Shown here piece after piece: positions 25,257 through 37,700 of a stretch of 63,341 nucleotides of DNA. The stretch lies in IMG/VR virus record IMGVR_UViG_3300042691_038058, positions 1 to 63,341 of that record. One strand, given 5' to 3'. Every line of letters begins with the position of its first letter. Position 1 is the stretch's first letter. A model generated the notes under the pieces. The model worked only from the letters and a program-made list of their open reading frames with translations. It did no database searches and was not told the origin of the DNA. Origin of the DNA: a virus. Made by a program: the position numbers and the translations under genes.

Positions 25257-27204
25257 AGTAAAAGTAAAAACCCCAAATGGGTTATTTATAGTATACAACT
25301 ATAGAGAAAGATTTGGCAATAAATACATAAATAAAGATGAGTTTGAGCCTGATCAAGTTATATTAAACTCTGCATCTCTTTTGTCTATGGCAACAAATAA
25401 GAGCAAGGGAGCTCCCGCTGGCACTTTTGAAATAAGACTAGCTGCTTCTAAAAATTGGGTAAGTGCTATAACACCAGGCAGTTGGTGTGTAATTTTAATG
25501 TCAAATTCTCAAATAGGCGTTGGAGCTAAATACAACCACACAGATACGGTAAATGAAAAATCATTTAAGATGCTAGGAAGAATAGACTCCGTTAGAAGTG
25601 TATCATCGGTTAATCCACAAGATGGCTCTACCTTAAAATATTATGTTGTGACTGGAACTGACTGGGGTACTATATTTAACAGCATGCTATATGTGGATCC
25701 TCTTGGTAGAAATCCAGAGGAAACTGCCGTGGGTATGGCACTAAGTTTTCTATACACAGACTTTATACAAAGATCTAATGTAGAAGGAAGCGTTGGTAAG
25801 AGTTCAAAGAGCACGCCAATAAGTAAAGATAAGCAGACTAGTGGTGCTCTTGCTGATATGACTAAGACTAGTTCAGAGGTAAAAGAGGCAGCAAAAAATA
25901 AATCTGCCATAGATAACACTCCTGCCAAATCTGAAGTAGCTGATAAAGCTGCGAAAAATAAAAATTATTTTAATGTTTCTGATACTATTGATTTTTTAAT
26001 AAAACTCTGGGGCGTCAATCAAAATAATGCCAAGGCACTTTTTGGCGATAAGATTAATCAAGTTACTCAGGGAAAACTTCTAGGGAGAGCCCAGAACGAA
26101 TTTAGGTTGCCAGACAAGTTAAAAAAATACATGAATTTGAAAGAAAATACAGGAACTGGATTTATAGATACAAAAAGTGGGTGCGGAATACTCGTCGATT
26201 ATGATAAATATAGTGGTAAAGACGATTCTTTTGTTTTTCTAACTCATGATAGCGTTTATGGCGAGCATACTATGTGGGACGTCATAACTCGTAACATGAA
26301 TAGACTCACTAGTGAACTTATAGCAGAAGTTAGATTTGAAAATGAAAGCACGCCGTCCCTAGCGTTATACAATAGGTGCAAACCATTCGTAGTAGATAAA
26401 TCTCGTTTATATAATGATAGCTATTATGTTGGTGATGGCAAGTCTAGTGACTCAGTTAGTAGTCTTGTAGATCAATATGTTTCTGAATTTAAGAATATAA
26501 GATGTATAGAAATAGACTACAACGATGTATTGTTTAGTAGCTGCGGAACCAACTGGAGAGATAAGATCAATTTCGTAGAGGTATCTATAGATGCCTCGTA
26601 TGCGTTTAGCGGCACTGACACTCAGGCTATGGCAAACTATCTTGCTCTTGGTAGCAATTTCTATGATCCCAGATCTATAGCGAGAGATGGCCTTAGGAGC
26701 AGGCGAGAGACAACATACGTTCTCCCTAACGCAGTTATAGCCCGTGATGCTGACATTAGTAAGATGCATGGCCTAAAATATTTAATGAAAGAATGGTATT
26801 TCCATACTCACACTATGCTAAACGGATCACTGCATCTAGTAGGACAGGATCGATATATTCAGGTTGGTGACAATATCAAGATAGACTCTAGAGTTTTAGA
26901 CATAAATAACAACTTCAACGATATTCAGAAAAATAAAAAAGAAACAATTTTCTTTATTGCACATGTTGAATCGATATCTCACAATATTTCATATGAAGAA
27001 GATCATCGATCTTTTACTACAAACATAGTATTTTCTAGAGGTATATTTGTAGATGAAAACTTAAATAGAATACAGACCGATAGTGGTGGCGCACTAGATC
27101 AGGATGCCTCGCTTCTAACGCCTACTGAAGAAAAGAACTACAGAGCATCGACCTCTTCATCTTTTGCTGATCCAGATGCACAAAAATTAGGTGGCAATAA
27201 ATGA
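25246..27204 (+). CDS. Baseplate hub protein (gp27/GpD-like), 652 aa
   Basis: The N-terminal domain shows the hub pattern of APAGTFEIRLAASKNW, then ITPGSWCVILM and MLGRIDSVRSVSSV followed by YYVVTGTDWG, the strand and loop order of the tube-like hub domains. A Lys/Ala-rich linker is at about 175-245. The C-terminal half has two further strand-rich domains (LAEVRFENESTPSLALYNRC and the IQVGDNIKIDSRVLD region). The hub joins tail tube and spike; the gene overlaps the spike gene. Confidence 0.75.
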   Translation: MTNKVKVKTPNGLFIVYNYRERFGNKYINKDEFEPDQVILNSASLLSMATNKSKGAPAGTFEIRLAASKNWVSAITPGSWCVILMSNSQIGVGAKYNHTDTVNEKSFKMLGRIDSVRSVSSVNPQDGSTLKYYVVTGTDWGTIFNSMLYVDPLGRNPEETAVGMALSFLYTDFIQRSNVEGSVGKSSKSTPISKDKQTSGALADMTKTSSEVKEAAKNKSAIDNTPAKSEVADKAAKNKNYFNVSDTIDFLIKLWGVNQNNAKALFGDKINQVTQGKLLGRAQNEFRLPDKLKKYMNLKENTGTGFIDTKSGCGILVDYDKYSGKDDSFVFLTHDSVYGEHTMWDVITRNMNRLTSELIAEVRFENESTPSLALYNRCKPFVVDKSRLYNDSYYVGDGKSSDSVSSLVDQYVSEFKNIRCIEIDYNDVLFSSCGTNWRDKINFVEVSIDASYAFSGTDTQAMANYLALGSNFYDPRSIARDGLRSRRETTYVLPNAVIARDADISKMHGLKYLMKEWYFHTHTMLNGSLHLVGQDRYIQVGDNIKIDSRVLDINNNFNDIQKNKKETIFFIAHVESISHNISYEEDHRSFTTNIVFSRGIFVDENLNRIQTDSGGALDQDASLLTPTEEKNYRASTSSSFADPDAQKLGGNK

Positions 27205-28313
27205 GAATATCAAACGATCTTCCTAAAGAATATATAGAGGACGAGCATAATCTTTTTAGCGGCGCAAGCAATAGGGATTATTCTATTAAAGTTGGAACAG
27301 TTAGGGAGTTGGTTTACTCAAGTGAAAAAAATCAAACCAAATATATAGTTGAGACAATAGATAGAGGTAGACTCGTACCTATAACATGTACAATTTTAGT
27401 CAAGTTTGGTGGACTATATAACTATGAAGAGTTTAATCTAAGAGGCTTTGATCCTGGTAGCTCCAATGTAAGCTATGGAAATCTAAAGTGCGTAGCAGGT
27501 GATACAGTTCTAGTGGCCTGCATAAATGGTCAGATCTTAGAAGGCGTAATAATTGGTGCATTGTCACACCTAGGCAGAAAAGAAATTCTACCTGCAGACG
27601 GCAGCATATCGTATATAAAAGAATTTAATGGAATACAGGAAGTAATAAACAGCAGTGGCGAATATCGTGTAACTTTTAAAGGTATTCCAACTAACATAAG
27701 TGCGCTTAATTCTCCGCCAAGCGAGAATTCGCTCTATCCAGAACCAGAATACAACTATGAAATTGGCTCTAGCTTTTATCAATTCGACAAAAACGGTTCA
27801 TATTTTTTAACGGATAACTCAACTACTGGACCGCAATATCTAATGCTAGATAAAGAGCAAAATAAGATATTTATAGGCTCAGGTAAAACACTCCTTACTA
27901 TCGACAAGGAAGAGGAATCCTACACTATAGATAATAAACTAACTACTTTTAACTCTGAAGAAGAGTTTAATGTAAATACAAAGAAAACTGCTTTTAAATC
28001 TAGCGAAGAGTGGAGTCTTGAGACCAAGAAGACCTTGGTAAAATCATCTGAACTAATAGATGCAGAGGCAAAAGACATAAAGACTAAGGGCAACTGGTCT
28101 CAAGAAGGCGACATGGCTATAAAAGGAAACATATCGCAGAAAGGTGACACAGAAATACAGGGCAAACTTACTACCTCAGGCGAGACACTTTTAGCAGGAG
28201 GAAAGTACCCTCTTATATATGAAATAACTAGAATACAGGGCACTGGAAATCTGGGTAGTCCGGTTATTAGCCAAGCTATAGTAAAACTTACTAAAAAAAC
28301 AAAAGCATCATGA
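27201..28313 (+). CDS. Baseplate central spike protein (gpV/gp5-like), 370 aa
   Basis: The ATG overlaps the preceding stop (ATGA). The N-terminal domain has an OB-fold-like pattern (RGRLVPITCTILVKFGGLY, then GDTVLVACINGQILEGVIIG). Residues about 255-335 are short repeats with Thr, Lys and Ser (FNVNTKKTAFKSSEEWSLET and the following units), as in triple-stranded beta-helix spikes. It pierces the outer envelope. No lysozyme domain is seen. Confidence 0.78.
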   Translation: MRISNDLPKEYIEDEHNLFSGASNRDYSIKVGTVRELVYSSEKNQTKYIVETIDRGRLVPITCTILVKFGGLYNYEEFNLRGFDPGSSNVSYGNLKCVAGDTVLVACINGQILEGVIIGALSHLGRKEILPADGSISYIKEFNGIQEVINSSGEYRVTFKGIPTNISALNSPPSENSLYPEPEYNYEIGSSFYQFDKNGSYFLTDNSTTGPQYLMLDKEQNKIFIGSGKTLLTIDKEEESYTIDNKLTTFNSEEEFNVNTKKTAFKSSEEWSLETKKTLVKSSELIDAEAKDIKTKGNWSQEGDMAIKGNISQKGDTEIQGKLTTSGETLLAGGKYPLIYEITRIQGTGNLGSPVISQAIVKLTKKTKAS

Positions 28314-29260
28314 AGTCAATAGTAAATATTATAGATGCAGACATATCTAGAAGACTAGAAGAGCTAGGCAACGATAGGGAAATTCTTAAAGATCTTGTTG
28401 AACTAGAAAAAGAGTTATTTAGACTAGATTCTGTATGTAAAGAGGAAGAGGCTGATATAAGAATTGACTTAAATTCTTTATATAGAGAGCTTCGTCATTT
28501 TAGTGGCAAATGGCCAAGGGTCTATGAGTCTGCAGAGATAGAAAGATGGCCTCTAGTAGCAGGAATAAGCGACGACGATTGTAATCCTTATTTTCCAATA
28601 AGTCGAACAAGACAAAGCATAGGCAGCGGTATATCTCCGCACTTTATAAGCACTTCAGCTGGTTCTGGCATATGGTCAAGAGATAGGGCCTATGCTGGAG
28701 CAACAGAGCCAGAATTACGTCAGCAGGCAATAGTTGCTCTAACCTTACTACATGGAGTTGCATCAAGCCAGGACAGCACGCCGTCAATGAATGACGTGAC
28801 TAAATTTAAGCTATGGCAATGTAAGCCGCAGCTAGCAGCCTGGAAAAGCAAGATATCCAGAGACCTGGTTACTGACCTATACAACGCCGAGATAGAGACT
28901 GAAAAAATATTCTGGCAAGATTTAGACTCTAAGATAGAGGCAATACTGGCTTCAATACCACAGAGTCTAGATGATAATAGTCTAGAAAAACTTAGATCAC
29001 AAAAAATAAAAGACTGTATTCAGTATATCATAACTGATGTAAATAGCAAGATTTCTAATAGAATCAAATACTTAGAATCTAGATCAGAAAAAAGAGAAAA
29101 AGAGTTCTTTAGCATAATAAAATTACGTCTAACTCAATCTAACGGTACACTAGCTAGATTGAATGATATTAGATTTCAAATTAGCGTAAGTAGAGCCCTA
29201 ATCGAAGACTGCCTAAGCTCCATAAACACCTTAAATATTTTAAAGACAAGGAAAGCGTAA
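28310..29260 (+). CDS. Helical baseplate-associated protein, 316 aa
   Basis: The protein is unrecognised. The start overlaps the spike stop (ATGA). N- and C-terminal parts are long charged helices; the centre (SGSGIWSRDRAYAGATEPEL) is glycine and serine rich. Position between spike and wedge genes supports a baseplate role. Confidence 0.5.
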   Translation: MKSIVNIIDADISRRLEELGNDREILKDLVELEKELFRLDSVCKEEEADIRIDLNSLYRELRHFSGKWPRVYESAEIERWPLVAGISDDDCNPYFPISRTRQSIGSGISPHFISTSAGSGIWSRDRAYAGATEPELRQQAIVALTLLHGVASSQDSTPSMNDVTKFKLWQCKPQLAAWKSKISRDLVTDLYNAEIETEKIFWQDLDSKIEAILASIPQSLDDNSLEKLRSQKIKDCIQYIITDVNSKISNRIKYLESRSEKREKEFFSIIKLRLTQSNGTLARLNDIRFQISVSRALIEDCLSSINTLNILKTRKA

Positions 29261-29272
29261 CTATTTTCAGTA

Positions 29273-29278
29273 TATAAT
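29273..29278 (+). promoter_or_regulatory. TATAAT box before the 279-aa baseplate gene
   Basis: TCAGTATATAATATTATTCGGAG lies 16 bases before the ATG, in one of the few gaps within the baseplate block. There is no -35 match at 17 bases. Confidence 0.5.
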
Positions 29279-29294
29279 ATTATTCGGAGTTTAT

Positions 29295-30134
29295 ATGGCC
29301 GAAAATAAGACAGTATCTGAAAGATATGCGACGGTATCCAGTAACTGGTACAAGCAGTTTCCCTATACTTTTAGGTGGCGAAAAACAGATAGTGAGTCTA
29401 GCTATTTTAACCTACCCATATCGCCTCGCAACATTCAGATAAATACTCATTTTGCTACAGCAGTAGTGCCCACTATGTATGGAACTATCGAGGAGCATTC
29501 GGAGCAGCGCTATTTTGACATAAATATATCTGGCACAACGGGTATGGCTCCGCTCTATCATAAAAAAGAAGCCAAAGCTGGATCAACTAGACCAGCTGAG
29601 GGTCGAAGCGGTTTTACTATAGATATAAATGCAAATCCAGCTTCATCTTTTTTTAGAAAAACGCGCAGCCTTATAGACAAGATACAGCAGCAATATAGCG
29701 AAGTAAAAGGTGCGTCGGAAAGTGTTGCTGTTAGCGCAATAAAAAATGACGAATCTGGCTACGTAGCTTTTCATAATTTTTACAAGTTTCTACTAGAGTA
29801 CAAGGACAGCGTTGCTCTGGGTAAAAAACCAAAGACCGGTCACCCACTATCCTTCTTTAACTACAAAGATAATAATGCCTACGACGTTAGCATTACCAGT
29901 TTCTCGATGACCAGAGACGCCTCAAGTCCACTATTATATAACTATAGCATATCTATGAGAGCCTATAACCTTAGATCAATTGATGATGCTATAAAACCTG
30001 TTTCGCTAGACCTAGGTCGCTTCGGACTAGATGGGCTGAACACAACAGAATTTTCAAAGATATCTAATAAAGTAAGAGCTGCAAAAAATACTGCTTACGG
30101 TATAGTTTCAGCCTTTAAATCTATAGGTTTATAA
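29295..30134 (+). CDS. Putative baseplate protein, 279 aa
   Basis: CGGAG lies five bases before the ATG. YFNLPISPRNIQINTHFAT, TMYGTIEEHSEQRYFDINISG and YNYSISMRAYNL resemble proteins that sit next to the hub in contractile tails. The middle is helical and lysine-rich. The last base of its stop is the A of the next ATG. The specific role is not clear. Confidence 0.55.
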   Translation: MAENKTVSERYATVSSNWYKQFPYTFRWRKTDSESSYFNLPISPRNIQINTHFATAVVPTMYGTIEEHSEQRYFDINISGTTGMAPLYHKKEAKAGSTRPAEGRSGFTIDINANPASSFFRKTRSLIDKIQQQYSEVKGASESVAVSAIKNDESGYVAFHNFYKFLLEYKDSVALGKKPKTGHPLSFFNYKDNNAYDVSITSFSMTRDASSPLLYNYSISMRAYNLRSIDDAIKPVSLDLGRFGLDGLNTTEFSKISNKVRAAKNTAYGIVSAFKSIGL

Positions 30135-31732
30135 TGCTAGTAGACATGGAAGGAGCTATAGAGCCGCTATCCAAGCTAGATCTCTGGGTCAAGGTCAGAG
30201 AGAATTCTCTGCTTACTCTGGCAGATATTCCAGAACTAATAAGACTGAGATGGCCTTATTTTAGAGACAACTGGGAAACGCTCAGAGCCACATATCTTGA
30301 CTTTGTTTCTAGCTATCAGGATCCAGAGCGCCTCAGAAGTGAAATAGAATTATTTACTCGCTTTATAAGAACTGAAAGAAATTCTAAAAATAAAAAAAAC
30401 CCATTTGATAATAAGAATATCATATATATATTTTATTCTATATTCGACTCTACGAATATAAATTCAATAGCACTAAACGGCGAAGAATCTGCAATAGTTA
30501 AATCAAAAATAGAAGAAGTGCAGAAATATATAAGATCAGATTTTCTCAACATGCGCTCTGAGCTAGAAATAGAGCGAGACGCCATGGCTGATAAAGTTGG
30601 ATTACAAGACGATAGCTATAACACAGTCTATAAAAGAAGTTCACGCCCAGCTAGAGTTGATGTCAAAAATAAAGACATGAATGCCATGAATGAGTTGATG
30701 AAATCAATAGACATGATAAACTATATATTGGCTAACTATTTTTCACTAGAAACTGCATCGGTTGATCCTTTTGCACTAGCAAAAGCTAATGCAAATAACC
30801 CAGATATTGATATAATCTCATACCTTTCTGGCACACTAGTTAAGTTAAATTATGGTGAAGATCTGCAGTCTCTTGCTCAAAGAACACTAGGATCACCTGA
30901 TAGATGGATAGACATAGCTATAGCTAATGGCTTAAAACCGCCTTATATTGATGAGGTTGGCCAAAAACTCTTTATAATGTCTAACGGCGTAGACAATAAG
31001 ATAAATATCAGCGGATTACTTCTTGGTCAACCAGCGCTAGATCTTTTTTATGTTGGTCAGCCTATACTGCTGCAGTCCACGACTCAAAATTTTCCAGAGC
31101 AGCGAGTAGTTGCAGCAATACGACAGATTCCTATATCTGACGACATAATACTAGAACTAGATGGTGAAAAAGATCTAGACCGCTATAAAGTATCAGAAGG
31201 AGCTTACGTTAGAGTTTATAAATCTAATACGATAAATAGTTCCTTTTTTGTTCTAATACCGTCCTCTGATCCTCTACCAGATGACCTAAGAAGTGAAACG
31301 CCTTGGTTTTTAAAAACAAGTGACAACATAGAAAAGCGACAAAAAGTAGACTTAAGTATAAATACTGAAGGTGACTTAGTTTTTAACTCTAATAACGACA
31401 TACAGCCAGTCTATGGAATAGAGAACTCCATACAGGCTATCAAGTTAAAGATGTCAGTTGAACAGGGTGAACTTATTAGACATAAAGACTATGGCCTTAT
31501 AAGTGTAATCGGTGACAGCAACATAGATGTGGACGCGGTGAGAAGAATTTTAGTTGACTCTATAGATTCTGCCATAAAAGCAGATACTAGATTTTCTAAC
31601 ATAGAGTCCCTGAATATAGAGTATGTGAATAGTCTGGACTCAAAGCCAGTATCAGCATTTAAGGTTAAATTGATAGTTAAACTGGCTGGATCAGATCAGA
31701 ATATACCCATAAGCTTTAACATAAATATATAG
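30134..31732 (+). CDS. Baseplate wedge protein: LysM-like domain plus gp25/W-like domain, 532 aa
   Basis: The ATG overlaps the preceding stop (TAATG). Residues 1-210 are helical and charged. Residues about 236-281 (VKLNYGEDLQSLAQRTLG, then IAIANGLKPPYID and GQKLFI) fit a LysM module, which binds peptidoglycan or acts as a structural joint. The C-terminus (about 410-532) has the gp25 signature DIQPVYGIENSIQAIKLKM followed by EQGELIRHKDYGL. In many phages these are separate genes; here they form one wedge protein. Confidence 0.75.
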   Translation: MLVDMEGAIEPLSKLDLWVKVRENSLLTLADIPELIRLRWPYFRDNWETLRATYLDFVSSYQDPERLRSEIELFTRFIRTERNSKNKKNPFDNKNIIYIFYSIFDSTNINSIALNGEESAIVKSKIEEVQKYIRSDFLNMRSELEIERDAMADKVGLQDDSYNTVYKRSSRPARVDVKNKDMNAMNELMKSIDMINYILANYFSLETASVDPFALAKANANNPDIDIISYLSGTLVKLNYGEDLQSLAQRTLGSPDRWIDIAIANGLKPPYIDEVGQKLFIMSNGVDNKINISGLLLGQPALDLFYVGQPILLQSTTQNFPEQRVVAAIRQIPISDDIILELDGEKDLDRYKVSEGAYVRVYKSNTINSSFFVLIPSSDPLPDDLRSETPWFLKTSDNIEKRQKVDLSINTEGDLVFNSNNDIQPVYGIENSIQAIKLKMSVEQGELIRHKDYGLISVIGDSNIDVDAVRRILVDSIDSAIKADTRFSNIESLNIEYVNSLDSKPVSAFKVKLIVKLAGSDQNIPISFNINI

Positions 31733-31740
31733 GAAGACGC

Positions 31741-34700
31741 ATGGCTAACGTAGAGATTAAAAGCTATAATCAAATTCTGGGAGCAATGGTAAGAAAAATC
31801 ATTGCCGATACTGCGATAAATGACGTCAATACCGGATCCGCGCTGCTAACTCTACTTGAAGCGGCTGCCTCTAATGACTTTGAAAACAATGTTGCCATAC
31901 TGAATGTTCTAGAGCTAATGAACATAGACGCCGTTAGAAACAACGATCTAGACTCTTATGGCTCTAATTATGGCCTTACTAGAAACGTCGCGGCTAGAGC
32001 TTCAGGTCAAATCAAGATTACCGATACAAATATCACAAAGAGAAGCACCAGATTATACTCAATAAAGCCTGCCCCTATAAGAGGAGCTACTACTCTGTAC
32101 GTGGCAAATGCATCTGAGTGGAATCTCACTGGAAATCTCTATATTGGTAGAGGTACTCAGAATTTTGAAGGTCCAATTCCATATACATCCATTACAGACA
32201 ATGGTAGTTTTTATACTATAACTCTAGGAGCCTCGCTTCAGAAAGATCATCTTCTTACTGACAGCGTTATAGATGGCCAAGGGACAGCTGATAGGCAGAT
32301 ACCAGCTAATACGCTAGTAAGAATACCTGCAAATAACGTTAGTCCAGATATCAGCTATGTAACGCTAAGAAATGCGGTAATTCCAGCTGGTGAAACATTT
32401 GTGGACTCAGTTCCCGTTGTTGCAGTAAACGCTGGCACATCTGGAAATGCTGGGATAAACACCATAACAAGATTTTCGACGCCGCCATTTTTGGGCGCTG
32501 CTGTAACAAATACTATTGCTTTTACTAATGGCAGAGATGCAGAATCAGATGAATCTTTTAGAGATAGAATAAAAGCATATTCGAACTCTTTATCGAGAGG
32601 TACTCGTCAAGCTATATTATCAGCTATATACGGTGTTTCTGAGGAAACAGATGGCAAGCAGGTTGAATCTGCCAATATAACAGAGCCAGCATCAATAGCA
32701 GACCCAAGCATTATCTATATAGATGATGGTCAAGGTTTTCAACCAAGCTATAAAGGACAGTCTGTAGATCTATTGTTGGCCTCAGCTAATGGCAGCGAAG
32801 AATTTTTACAGCTCGCTAACTATCCTCTACCTAGAGCTCAGGTAGTAAATCTTGCAGAAGCGCCATATCTATTAGCAGACTCTATGACTCTTAAAGTTGA
32901 AGTAGATGGACTAGAGGAATCTATCGTTCTTTATGATTCTGATTTTAGCAATATTTCTTCTGTGAGTATCTATGATCTAGCTACAACAATAAACACTAAA
33001 TCAGTCAGCTTTAAGTGTAGATTGACAGAGAATTCGTCTAGACTTCTACTGTATCCAACAGATCATACAGCTGAGACAATTAAAGTCACAGGAGATGGTG
33101 GGAGATTCGATGCTAACTCATCGCTAAAATTTCCATTAAATGAATTTTCAAATATAAAACTATATAAAAATAATAAACTGCTAAGAGAAAAAGAGCTGTC
33201 TGCTTCTGTAGCGACCGTAGAATTTTCTACATGGGGAATATCTACTGGCGGTAACTTAATAATTTCTGTGGACGATACTCCGCCTCAAGATCGTAGTTTT
33301 ACACTATTAGATTTTGGCGCCAGTAGCTTTTTTTCTGTAACTCTTCAAGACTGGGTTCGTGTATTTAACTATAAGTTTGCAGGATTGACTGCTACGGCAA
33401 CTGCTGCTGGAAGGCTTGTTGTTACATCAAATAAAGGTGGCGAAGAGTCTTCTATTAAGATAGTTGGCGGATCATATCTAGAAAACATGTTTAGCTCTCA
33501 GACACTAGAGTCTAGTGGTCAAAATTCTGATTTTATCCTTAATAGGCAGAATGGTAATCTACAAATTAAAGTAGATATAGAGGCTGGAGATACTATCACA
33601 GCCGGATCAAGTGACTCAAAGGGATTCATAGTATCCAGCGCTGCATCTAACGGAATATTTAATTTATCTAACGATTCTAGTAATAGACCCGCAGAGATGG
33701 TCATTGTAGCAGATGCTGCAAGAGTTGTTCCAAGATCGCTTAGTCTACCAATTGCGTCTACTATAACTCTACTAGATCAAGGCAACAGCATTATGAGAAT
33801 AATGTCTAGTGCCATATCTTCGTTTAGCAATGTACAAGCTGGTGACTATATCTATATAGTTAGCAGAGGCGAAACTAGAGCAAATCCACTAATTGATCCG
33901 CCTGGATCAGGCAGCTGGGTAGATGACGCTTCTAGCGGTCTATTTAAGGTACATGCAAAAGGCGAACATTTATATGCTGGAGTAGACAGCTACCTAGATG
34001 TAAAAAATGTAAACATGGTTTCTGGCGGATCTTATGCAATATTGGATGCGCTTGATATTCAGGCATTCTATTCCGATAAGTATCCGCAGATATGGAGAGC
34101 TTCTTCGCTGTCAGCTCCAGTCTCTGCTAGCATAAATGAAGTAGTTGCATCTATTAACAGTTTAATTAAAGGCGTAGAAGCAAAAACTTTTAGAACAAGC
34201 TATATAAAAATTACTTCAGCTACTGAAACAAGTGGAAGCATTGCTATACCTGTTTCTGTAGGTGCAGCATCTAGAGTTTTTAATACTGCACAAGGCACTC
34301 AGCTTGGAACTGAGTCGCATATAGCGAATGTTATTCCAAGCAAAAGTTACTTAACAATGTTTAAACGATCTGAGCCAGAATCAGATAATGTTTGGCTAGA
34401 TAGACACGTTTATAGCGAAATAAGAGGTTCACTTACTGCAAACTCACAGCCTAGCATTGACGGCTCTGGTTTTTATTCTGAAACATTAACTGACACTGCT
34501 ACGGATTTTTTAAATGATATAAGCTATGACGATTTCATAGAAATAACAAGTGGTCAAAATAAGGGCCAATCAAGAAATATTAGGTCCATATTAAGCTCAA
34601 GTCAAATAGGCACAAGAAACTCTACGCCTAGAACTCTAATGGATTACACTGCTGGAGATGAGTATAGTGCAGTTAAAGGTCTAGAACTTTCATCCGAAGA

Positions 34701-37700
34701 TAATATCGTAATGATACTAGACAATGATCCTATAGCTAAAACCATAGATATGCCACTCTCAAGAACTGGTCAGATCAATAGCGGTTCGCAGCTTTCAAAT
34801 TTCATACCTACTAGCATAGCATTCTCTGCAGATGACATAGATAACGAGTCTGGTATTGATTTCGGTAAAGCAGATATCTGGGGCACTTTGCCATCTCAGG
34901 GGAGCACTAACTTTAACGACTACAATATATGGTTTAGAGCTAGAAACTGGTATTATGATAATGGCGCAGCCATGATAATAAGAGCTAGCGACTATGGTCC
35001 AATAGGCGAACAATATACTTTTGGAATCGACTACCCTAGTACTGCCGATAGCGAGAGCACGCTTGTGCAATCTACAATTCCAGGCGTAACTTCTTTTAGA
35101 TATGTATTTGGTTCAAACAGCGCAATAAATACAGACATCTCTCCAGGAGACCAGTTCACACTGACAGACTTAGGCTCTAGCATACTTAGGTTAAAATTTC
35201 CTACTACTGCTAGTGTTAATTCTATAAATATAGGTGATGTCATATCTATAGGTGAAACAAGCGGATTTTCAACAGCAAATTGCGGAACTTTCAGCATTCT
35301 TCAAAAGGATGATATCGCTAAAACACTAGATTTTTATAGCATAGACGGAGTAGCAACAGCAGTAGGTTCAGCTTCAGTTCAAGAGATAGTATGCGTTGCA
35401 GACTCTAGTGGAAGTCTAAATGGAAGCTATTTTATAGTTAGCGCAGCAAATGGCGATACGGTTAAATTCTGGTATGACAATAACAACAGCGGTACACTAG
35501 AGCCTGCTTCAATAGCTACAACTAGAAGCTGGGAGATCGACATCCTTAACGATGACACAGATATAGATGTCGCCACAAAAACTGCCATCATAATGGCAGG
35601 AGACCCAGCCTTTGCTTCTGTGACAAATGCCTCTGGAACTTCTGCCACCATATCTATAGTAGATGCAGTCAATGGCCCAGTTACTGCAGGCCAAGACGGA
35701 GTAGTGCCTACAGGTTTTACATTTTTACTAGATATAGCTGGAGTTGCTGACAGCTATGAAACTATAAATCTAGTAAATAAGCTAGAAATTTTCTCTATAA
35801 AACAGAATACTATTGCAGACATAGTTGCTAAAATAAATACAAATCCTATGCTTGAAGCAGTAGAGCACACATCTGGCACATTGATTAAGGCCACTAGAGA
35901 TATAACTGGCGTCGCTATCAATGAAGTAGCCTACTATCATAATCCTAATCCTTCTAGCAATTATCATGATTTTATATCTTTCTGGGACTCAAAGAACTGG
36001 ATATCAAGTTTTCAAAATGCTAATCCTAATTTTCAACTTAAAAAACCACTAGTTCTAGTAGGCGTAACGCCACTATACGAGCTAGATACTGCAATAAATC
36101 TAGATGGAACTACTGGTGAAAAATTTAAACTTATACCATCAACTCTAGATAATCTAGCACATCATATGACACATAGAGCGCTTTCACAGCTAAATATAGT
36201 GTCTAGAGTTTCTGTTGCCAATGACAGCAGTTCAATACAGATAAAATCACAGCAGCTTGGATCTAGTGGAGCTATAGAAATAGTGGGTGGTAGTGCAAAT
36301 AACGCAAAATTTAAATTAATAGGAAGCTCTCAGATAGTTGAAGATTCTGATAATTTCTTGCAGTTTAAAATACCAGCTTCGCCAAATACACTTCAGCCAG
36401 GACACCATGTTCAACTTGAAAATGACTATGGGGTTGAGCGCATAAGCAGACTAGGTCAAAATGACAGTATAGATGTTGTTAAGAAGAATGACAGCACTTG
36501 CGAGTACATGTATAATTCTAAGAATACTAATTTTAATCAGTATACTAAGATAAATATAGTAGATGCTCACTCGCTAGATCCAATTAGCTATCCTACTCCT
36601 GGAATTGTCTGGCGATGGACTCATGATGATTCAGGTTCATATCTCATATTGTCAGATACAGACGAAGGATCCGTAGACTACAATCCGCAAATGCGAAATG
36701 CAATAGGTGCATTAACATCAAATAGCGAAATTCATCAAGAAGTAACTCAGGCTGGAGACTCTGATGACAATCTAGTTTTCAGAGTAACTTCTTCTGGAGT
36801 ACCTGATCATGCAGATTATCTTAGATTTATAAACAGTGCTGATTCTAGCTGGATCGCATGGTTTTCTGTAGACGGTAATCTAACGCCTCCTGTTATGCTG
36901 ATAGGCGGAACCCCATCTGTGCAGACAGTTGGTTGTCAGCCAGATGTAGCAAACTCACTTAATGCTTCTTACTTTATATTACAAACTCCAAACGGAGATA
37001 CTGTTAAATTCTGGTATGACAATAATAACGCCGGAGCAACAGAGCCAGCAGTAGGTACTACTACTAGGTCGGTAGAGATTAACATAGACACAGATGACGA
37101 CGTAAATGAAGTAGCCGTTAAAACAGCAGCAGCAATAGACAGCGATCTAGCTTTTGCTAGCGCGGCAGTGACACCTGGAGGAATTATTACCGGGTCTCCT
37201 ACTGTTCATGATATCGATTGTGAGCCAGACATAGCTAATTCACTAGATGGTTCTTACTTTACACTTAATGCTGGAAACGGCGACGTGGTTAAATTCTGGT
37301 ATGATAACAATGATGCTGGCACAACTGAGCCTGGTTTAGGCATACCAGGATCACCGTCTATACAGCTTATCGAATGTCAGCCAGATGTATCTAATTCACT
37401 GGATACTTCTTATTTTGTACTAGAAGCTGGTAACGGAGATACAGTTAAATTCTGGTATGACAATAATAATGCCGGAGCAGCTGAACCAGCAGTAGGTACT
37501 ACTACTAGATCGCTAGAGATTAATATAGACACGAACGATGATGTGAATCAGGTTGCTGCTAAAACAGCTAATGCGATCGATAATGATTCAGCTTTTGCTA
37601 GTGCAATAGTAACACCAGGCGTAATAATGCCAGGATCTGGGGTGCCTTCTATACAAAGAATTCAGCTGCAACCAGATATCTCCAACTCACTTAATGGTTC

